Shown here piece after piece: positions 6,542 through 10,302 of a stretch of DNA of 10,302 nucleotides. The DNA is from an uncultured Victivallaceae bacterium. GTDB lineage: Bacteria > Verrucomicrobiota > Lentisphaeria > Victivallales > Victivallaceae. The first letter of the stretch is position 1. Each line of letters starts with the position of its first letter. Where the stretch lies: positions 1-10,302 of the forward strand of contig CAKUKT010000067.1 of assembly GCA_934663655.1 (NCBI GenBank), in the 5' to 3' direction. The notes beneath the pieces are model-generated. The model saw only the letters and a list, made by a program, of their open reading frames with translations, had not been told where the DNA came from and made no database searches. The translations under genes were made by a program, and so were the position numbers.

Positions 6542-9472
6542 TCAACAGCCGGGCGCGGTCACCGCGGCGATTTCATTTTCGATGTTTCCGTCCAGCCGGT
6601 AGATGATCCGGGACGCCAGTTCAACCGAGACGATCGCCCGCCGGTAGGATTCGGGGATCCGGCGCACCCGTTCCGGCATATTCTTCCGGAACCACGGCGG
6701 CAGGTGATCGAGCACCAGTTCGTCGGTGACCATCTCCGGATGTTTTTCAAGAAAAGCGCGCAACTCGCGGTTCTTAGCGTTGATGCTGCAACTGAGCACC
6801 TCGGTCAGCCGCGTCATCGGCGTCCCGGTCGTCCGGAAACGGTAAAAGAGCCACGCCGCCTCATCATCGGCCCGACGACGCAGAATCGCCATCACCTCCG
6901 GCACCAGTTCCGGTTTGGCGACGGCAAATTCAGCTTCGTCGAGCATAAGGCCGCTCAATATCTCATAACTGGAGGTGATTACTCCGCACTTATTCGCCGA
7001 AGCATCCTTGATCACCCATACTCCGGCTTGCTCAAGCGTCTCGCGCGCCTCCGGCGTCAGGAAGGAGTTCGCTCCCTCGACCACCGCCCGGACCGTCGGC
7101 CTGGCGCCCGACAGAAATTCCGCCACATTGTCGCGGTTGATCGTCGAGGGACGGCCGCCGCACGGCAGAAACACGTCGGCTGCCGGTTCGGCAAGCATCA
7201 GGTGAACCCGGCGCATGTATTCATCGCGGAGCAGGTGTTTTTCCACCAGTTCTCCGGCCGCGGAACGCGTAACCAGACGATAGCGGTCCTCCCCGTGGGA
7301 AATCAACGGCGTACTGTAGATGATTCCGGCGCCCTCACCGTGGAGACATTCCGGAGAGAAACCGTCGAGGTTGGCTGAAAAGAGCAGTCGACGCAACTCC
7401 TCCCGATCGATGCCGGCGGGATCACTGACCGCGGCCGGACCATCGACGATCGAGAGAATCTTCAATCCGGGATGACGGTAGTTCCCCTCCTCATCCCGGG
7501 CGATCAGCAGTTTGAGCAGATTGCCGGCCACATCCCCGGAGGGACCGCCGGAAATCCGGACGCTCCATTCGCCATGAACTGGATCGATGCCGAGTTCCGA
7601 GACCGTTTTGAGCAGATAGCGGTAGACGCCGAAGCTGGTAACCCCGTATTCCTTGTGGTTGAAACCGCTGCCGGGCTTGCCGGAAATCAGCCCCGAACCG
7701 ATCGAATATCCCTGACGGGCGGCATACGCGCCCATCCATTCGATCATCGGGTCGAACATCTTTTCATCCGGGCCGATCTCGATGATCTCCGGAGATCCCA
7801 GCGCATCGACAATCCGCGGATCGCGCAGCCGTCCCTTTTCATCGTAGTTGATCAGCGACATGAAGGCCGCGCACACCGCACGCTGACTCTCCCACAGCCG
7901 GGGGCGAAAATCGCGCTCCCCTGCCGGACGGAGCAGGGTGATCATTTTGGAACCGCCCTCAAAGATATCTTTGTTTTTGAGGTGTTGAGTATGGGCGAGC
8001 ACGTAGACCTCGCGGAAGATTTCATCTTTGGCATAATCGTAAAGGTCGAAGCGTTCCAGTTCGCTGGCGCCGAAGGCGGGAATCACGCTGCGCCAGCCAC
8101 CGCGGGCGATCTCGTCGAAGCGGATCTGAAAACCGATCGTCTCCTGCCGGTAAAAGAAGAACACTCCGCAGGGCCGGTCGGCGGGAAATGCTTTCAGATA
8201 TTCCGGCGACAACTCGGCGTAAAAATCCATGAACTCAGGGGAGAGACGGAAGGCGAGCGCAGATTTATCGGCACAGAAAAAATTGGTCAGGCGGATGTTT
8301 TCGATGAAATTGAGCGCCGAACTGAAAATCGTCCGAATGATCCGGTCATTGTCGGTAATGCCGGTCGCAATCATCCCGATATGACGCAGCATCGTCCCGG
8401 AGGCAAGTGGTCGGCCGGCAGCCGGGCTGTCGGGATCAAAACGACGGCGGAAGATCTTCGCCAGCTCACCGAGCAGCCGTGGATAACGGGCGAGATAGCG
8501 GTGGATGTTTTCCAGCGAATAGGTGTGGCGATCGACATAAGCGAGCTGGGAATGGATAAATTCGGCAATCGCCCGAACCAGATTGGCGTCGGCAAAGGAG
8601 AGCAGCTGCGGCATCACCAGCTTGAACTGAAACAGATCGTTGACCTCCGCCCAGTTGACCAGGCGGCAGGAATCGACCAGGCGCCGGATATCCTCGTCCC
8701 GGAGTTTACCGCGCTCAAATTCGACCACAAACTCGGCCGCCGCCACCGGACGGCGGGAGAAATCCGCGTCACCGGCACCGTGCGAAACCAGATGAAAATC
8801 CCCGGAGCGTACGGAAAAGCCATTGAAGATGAAGTGATCGGCGAGCCGGTCAAAAAGCTGGCCATCCCCGGTCGGGCAACTCCGCATCACCGAGAGTGCG
8901 AGCCGTTTGCCGCCGAGCCGGGACGCTTCGACCCGGACATGCCCGTGCTTCTGCATCTCCAGCGCTCCGAGCGCCAGCCGAACAATTCCGGACAGAGGAA
9001 TGCGACGCAGATCACCCCAGTTCAACCGTTCGTAGAGATCGCGCAGTTCATCCGCATCCCGTTCCGAAACTCCGGCCGCGGCACGGATTTCCTCAAAGGA
9101 GAAGCACGGTTCCGCGGGCGTCGGGTCAGCCAGCCGGTAATGTTCGATCACCAGATTGCGGGAATCGATCCTGCCGATGGACTGGCTGATCCGCAATGAG
9201 TGGAAAGTGCGTCCGCGCAACTCCCAGCCGGTCACGGTAGTGTTGAGCTCCCGGCTGCGCAGGTAGGCGATGAAAATATTGCGGCCGCATTCGGCCCGGC
9301 GGATGCCATCCGCGCTGCCGATGTTCACGACCAGCGGCAGGATTTCCTCAAGTTCGGCGGGCGAGACCGAAGAAAAAAACTCCTCCGGCATGATTTTTTT
9401 CAGATGTTCACGGGTTTTTTCGATCGGCGTGTGGCGGCAGCGGGAGGATTGCGGTTCTGCGATTGTTTTCAT
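6542..9472 (-). CDS. Large NAD-type glutamate dehydrogenase (about 110 kDa class)
   Basis: A 976-residue cytoplasmic enzyme expected to oxidise L-glutamate to 2-oxoglutarate and ammonium with NAD+. The N-terminal half (about 1-430) is the divergent extension typical of large GDHs. The catalytic domain follows: HTQHLKNKDIFEGGSKM (494-510) holds the substrate lysine region, GPDE at 567-570, and SGKPGSGFNHKEYGVTSFGV (598-615), like the yeast Gdh2-type pattern. The nucleotide fold includes SGGPSGD (641-647) and KILSIVDGPA. Near the end are VEGANSFLTPEAR (798-810) and KDASANKCGVITSSYE (822-837), strong GDH signatures. The size fits the 115-kDa class rather than the 50-kDa hexameric or 180-kDa enzymes. 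Odd points are Met510 where many members have Gly, and Ser645 where many have Asp in GGPDGD. The start has GAGG (9483-9480) seven bases upstream. It is first in a three-gene operon and has a good promoter with repeats at the start site. Confidence 0.93.
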   Translation of the reverse strand: MKTIAEPQSSRCRHTPIEKTREHLKKIMPEEFFSSVSPAELEEILPLVVNIGSADGIRRAECGRNIFIAYLRSRELNTTVTGWELRGRTFHSLRISQSIGRIDSRNLVIEHYRLADPTPAEPCFSFEEIRAAAGVSERDADELRDLYERLNWGDLRRIPLSGIVRLALGALEMQKHGHVRVEASRLGGKRLALSVMRSCPTGDGQLFDRLADHFIFNGFSVRSGDFHLVSHGAGDADFSRRPVAAAEFVVEFERGKLRDEDIRRLVDSCRLVNWAEVNDLFQFKLVMPQLLSFADANLVRAIAEFIHSQLAYVDRHTYSLENIHRYLARYPRLLGELAKIFRRRFDPDSPAAGRPLASGTMLRHIGMIATGITDNDRIIRTIFSSALNFIENIRLTNFFCADKSALAFRLSPEFMDFYAELSPEYLKAFPADRPCGVFFFYRQETIGFQIRFDEIARGGWRSVIPAFGASELERFDLYDYAKDEIFREVYVLAHTQHLKNKDIFEGGSKMITLLRPAGERDFRPRLWESQRAVCAAFMSLINYDEKGRLRDPRIVDALGSPEIIEIGPDEKMFDPMIEWMGAYAARQGYSIGSGLISGKPGSGFNHKEYGVTSFGVYRYLLKTVSELGIDPVHGEWSVRISGGPSGDVAGNLLKLLIARDEEGNYRHPGLKILSIVDGPAAVSDPAGIDREELRRLLFSANLDGFSPECLHGEGAGIIYSTPLISHGEDRYRLVTRSAAGELVEKHLLRDEYMRRVHLMLAEPAADVFLPCGGRPSTINRDNVAEFLSGARPTVRAVVEGANSFLTPEARETLEQAGVWVIKDASANKCGVITSSYEILSGLMLDEAEFAVAKPELVPEVMAILRRRADDEAAWLFYRFRTTGTPMTRLTEVLSCSINAKNRELRAFLEKHPEMVTDELVLDHLPPWFRKNMPERVRRIPESYRRAIVSVELASRIIYRLDGNIENEIAAVTAPGC

Positions 9473-9510
9473 CTGATCACCTCGTTTTTATCTGGACGCG
9501 GGAAGCAGCC

Positions 9511-9537
9511 GTATACCGTATACTGTTTTCGGTATAC
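9511..9537. promoter_or_regulatory. Three GTATAC palindromes, candidate repressor operator of the glutamate dehydrogenase operon
   Basis: GTATAC occurs at 9511-9516, 9518-9523 and 9532-9537. The first two are one base apart, and centre-to-centre distances are 7 and 14 bases, so the third keeps a multiple of the same step. They sit immediately downstream of the -10 and over the expected start site (about 9537) of the minus-strand operon, the classic place for a repressor. The likely binder is unknown; a GntR-family protein is one possibility. Confidence 0.6.
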
Positions 9538-9543
9538 AAAGGC

Positions 9544-9571
9544 AATATAATGCGTTTTTCCAGATTGTCAA
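9544..9571 (-). promoter_or_regulatory. Sigma70-type promoter of the glutamate dehydrogenase operon
   Basis: On the minus strand a perfect TTGACA (9571-9566) is followed by a 16-base spacer and TATATT (9549-9544), five of six consensus bases. Transcription should begin near 9537, giving a leader of about 65 bases to ATG 9472. This is the best promoter in the window, and its strength fits control mainly by repression at the GTATAC repeats downstream. Confidence 0.75.
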
Positions 9572-9572
9572 C

Positions 9573-9599
9573 TTTTCCGGAAGGAAATTTTTCGGAAAA
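9573..9599. repeat. Inverted repeat TTTTCCG...CGGAAAA upstream of the dehydrogenase promoter
   Basis: TTTTCCG at 9573-9579 and CGGAAAA at 9593-9599 form a 7-base inverted repeat with a 13-base gap. It abuts the -35 of the minus-strand promoter, a position used by activators. A further small palindrome, TTCCGGAA (9575-9582), lies inside. The sequence is AT-rich at its edges, so chance is possible. Confidence 0.3.
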
Positions 9600-9940
9600 T
9601 CTCTCCTTCCGAAGCGGTTCCGGAGAGCATGAATATCCCCGTCCATCGACCGAAACGTCCTCCAGACTTTGCGTACCGCCGCCGGTCAATTCCGCCCCGG
9701 CCGGTGAATGATTTGCCCAACCGGCTGGAAGCCACCGAAATCCCCCCCGGAATTTCACCAGGAGGACTTTTTTTCACCGATGGTCTAAAATACACCTCTG
9801 GCACAAAAAAGTCAAACCGCTGATGCGTCCTCCCCCATTTTCCCCATCCGCAGACGCGCCGCCACCGGAGGCCTGCGCAGACGTCAAATCAGCCGGATTT
9901 CTCAGATCGGACTTGCAAAACACTTATCCGGCCGATATAT
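9600..9940. other. Non-coding intergenic stretch, no gene recognised
   Basis: About 340 bases between the two divergent promoters. Short open frames exist (for example plus 9629-9823 and minus 9568-9804) but have poorly placed or no ribosome sites, arginine- and proline-rich low-information products and no family motif. Minor structures seen: a C7 run (9742-9748) flanked by GAAAT and ATTTC, a 7-base inverted pair CGGTGAA (9702-9708) and TTCACCG (9773-9779), and a T7 run ending at 9774. No convincing terminator, tRNA or small RNA could be supported. Confidence 0.55.
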
Positions 9941-9954
9941 TGTATTATAATACA
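9941..9954 (+). promoter_or_regulatory. Perfect 14-bp palindrome containing the -10 of the rightward gene
   Basis: TGTATTATAATACA is its own reverse complement across all 14 bases and contains a perfect TATAAT at 9946-9951. The matching -35 is poor (CTTATC 17 bases upstream), which fits an activated promoter or one masked by a protein bound to the palindrome. Transcription would start near 9958, about 77 bases before ATG 10035. Confidence 0.5.
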
Positions 9955-10034
9955 GCATCCGGCTCATCATAACCGACTGGAGATACCCCGGAGTTGAAAC
10001 GCTATATTTCCGGATCATTCAAAAGAGTAAAAAA

Positions 10035-10302
10035 ATGAAAAGGCTGTCCCTTGTTTCTGCTCTGATGATGATGATAATCGGTTCCGCCGCCACGCCTACG
10101 GACGAGGAGTGGCAGGAACTCAAGGAACAGGCCCGCGAACGACACCGCGCGGTAATTTACGACAACGACACCGATGATGCGGCGGCATTTCCCGCGAACC
10201 TCGAACCCACGGTTGAAAACTACCTCCGGCTCCGCACCTCCTTTCTCCACCAGTACCCGGTGGACACCATCGTCTACAATGCCCATTACGGCGCCTTTTA
10301 CC
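10035..10302 (+). CDS. Secreted protein with R-x-V-I-Y-x-N-D motif, putative TIM-barrel glycan-active family (N-terminal part, truncated by window edge)
   Basis: Open from ATG 10035 to the right edge (89 codons). Residues 1-19 form a signal peptide (MKRLSLVSALMMMIIGSAA), probably cut after SAA; there is no lipobox cysteine. A short charged helix follows (TDEEWQELKEQARERHR), then AVIYDNDTDDAA, and TVENYLRLRTSFLHQYPVDTIVYNAHYGAF. The RxVIYxND opening matches the RNVIYNND start of the barrel region in the LamG/TIM-barrel protein of this window, so the two appear to be distant relatives; this one has no LamG domain. Such proteins are, to my knowledge, common in Lentisphaerota and Planctomycetes and probably act on glycans outside the cytoplasm, but no substrate is visible. 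The ribosome site is weak (AGAG, 7 bases upstream). It is preceded by a TATAAT inside a 14-bp palindrome and is divergent from the dehydrogenase operon. Confidence 0.85.
   Translation, partial: MKRLSLVSALMMMIIGSAATPTDEEWQELKEQARERHRAVIYDNDTDDAAAFPANLEPTVENYLRLRTSFLHQYPVDTIVYNAHYGAFY

Noticed and set aside
5298..6602. A 434-codon plus-strand open frame opposite the amidohydrolase and the start of the LamG/TIM-barrel gene
   Set aside because: Antisense to two well supported genes, spanning their junction, with no recognisable domain or ribosome site.
7472..9199. A 575-codon open frame on the plus strand opposite the glutamate dehydrogenase gene
   Set aside because: It is fully antisense to a gene with clear family signatures, its product shows no motif, and such frames are expected from GC-rich codon usage.
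9737..9774. Possible rho-independent terminator (C7 flanked by GAAAT/ATTTC, then T7)
   Set aside because: The stem is only 5 bases, the T run is separated from it, and no rightward gene ends upstream to need one.
9629..9823. Possible 64-residue protein in the intergenic region
   Set aside because: The Shine-Dalgarno-like GGAGAG is only one base from the ATG, the product is Arg/Pro-rich with no motif, and other frames are equally open.
9957..10015. Leader structure closed by ATCCGG (9957-9962) and CCGGAT (10010-10015), possible riboswitch
   Set aside because: Only a 6-base stem around a 47-base loop, with no known riboswitch core recognised.

Overview
The window looks like a chromosomal segment of a GC-rich bacterium of the Planctomycetota-Verrucomicrobiota-Chlamydiota group, most likely Lentisphaerota (Victivallis-like). 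The clues are a DUF1559-type pseudopilin N-terminus ([20 protein letters not shown]) beside an AraC-family regulator, secreted TIM-barrel proteins with an R-x-V-I-Y-x-N-D motif that I associate with this group, and a very large NAD-type glutamate dehydrogenase. The taxonomic call is an inference from protein families, not a sequence match. No RNA genes, CRISPR arrays or insertion sequences were seen.

Layout. (1) Positions 1-286, minus strand: the first 95 codons of a pseudopilin/DUF1559 protein that runs off the left edge. (2) Positions 287-505: a regulatory gap with two oppositely oriented candidate promoters; the one for the rightward genes has eight C in its spacer. (3) Positions 506-3044, plus strand: a tight three-gene cluster (gaps of 18 and 13 bp) of an AraC-family regulator, a Bax1/DUF790 nuclease-like protein and an O6-alkylguanine-DNA alkyltransferase. 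The last two are DNA-repair proteins. (4) Positions 9472 down to 3038, minus strand: an apparent operon of large NAD-glutamate dehydrogenase, a divergent amidohydrolase-2 family protein 17 bp downstream, and after a further 70 bp a secreted 845-residue LamG-like plus TIM-barrel protein. Its end overlaps the end of the alkyltransferase gene by 7 bp. (5) Positions 9473-10034: a divergent intergenic region. It has a good sigma70-type promoter for the dehydrogenase operon followed at the start site by three GTATAC palindromes, and on the other side a perfect 14-bp palindrome that contains the TATAAT of the rightward gene. (6) Positions 10035-10302, plus strand: the start of another secreted protein with the same R-x-V-I-Y-x-N-D motif as the LamG/TIM-barrel protein.

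How the genes may work together. The plus-strand cluster suggests a DNA-damage or alkylation repair unit carrying its own AraC-type regulator. The minus-strand operon suggests catabolism: glutamate dehydrogenase feeds the TCA cycle and releases ammonium, the amidohydrolase-like protein acts on an unknown small molecule, and the exported TIM-barrel protein probably acts on or binds a glycan. Repressor-style repeats at the operon's start site suggest control by an inducer. These functional links are inferences from gene order; the family assignments rest on motifs read directly.
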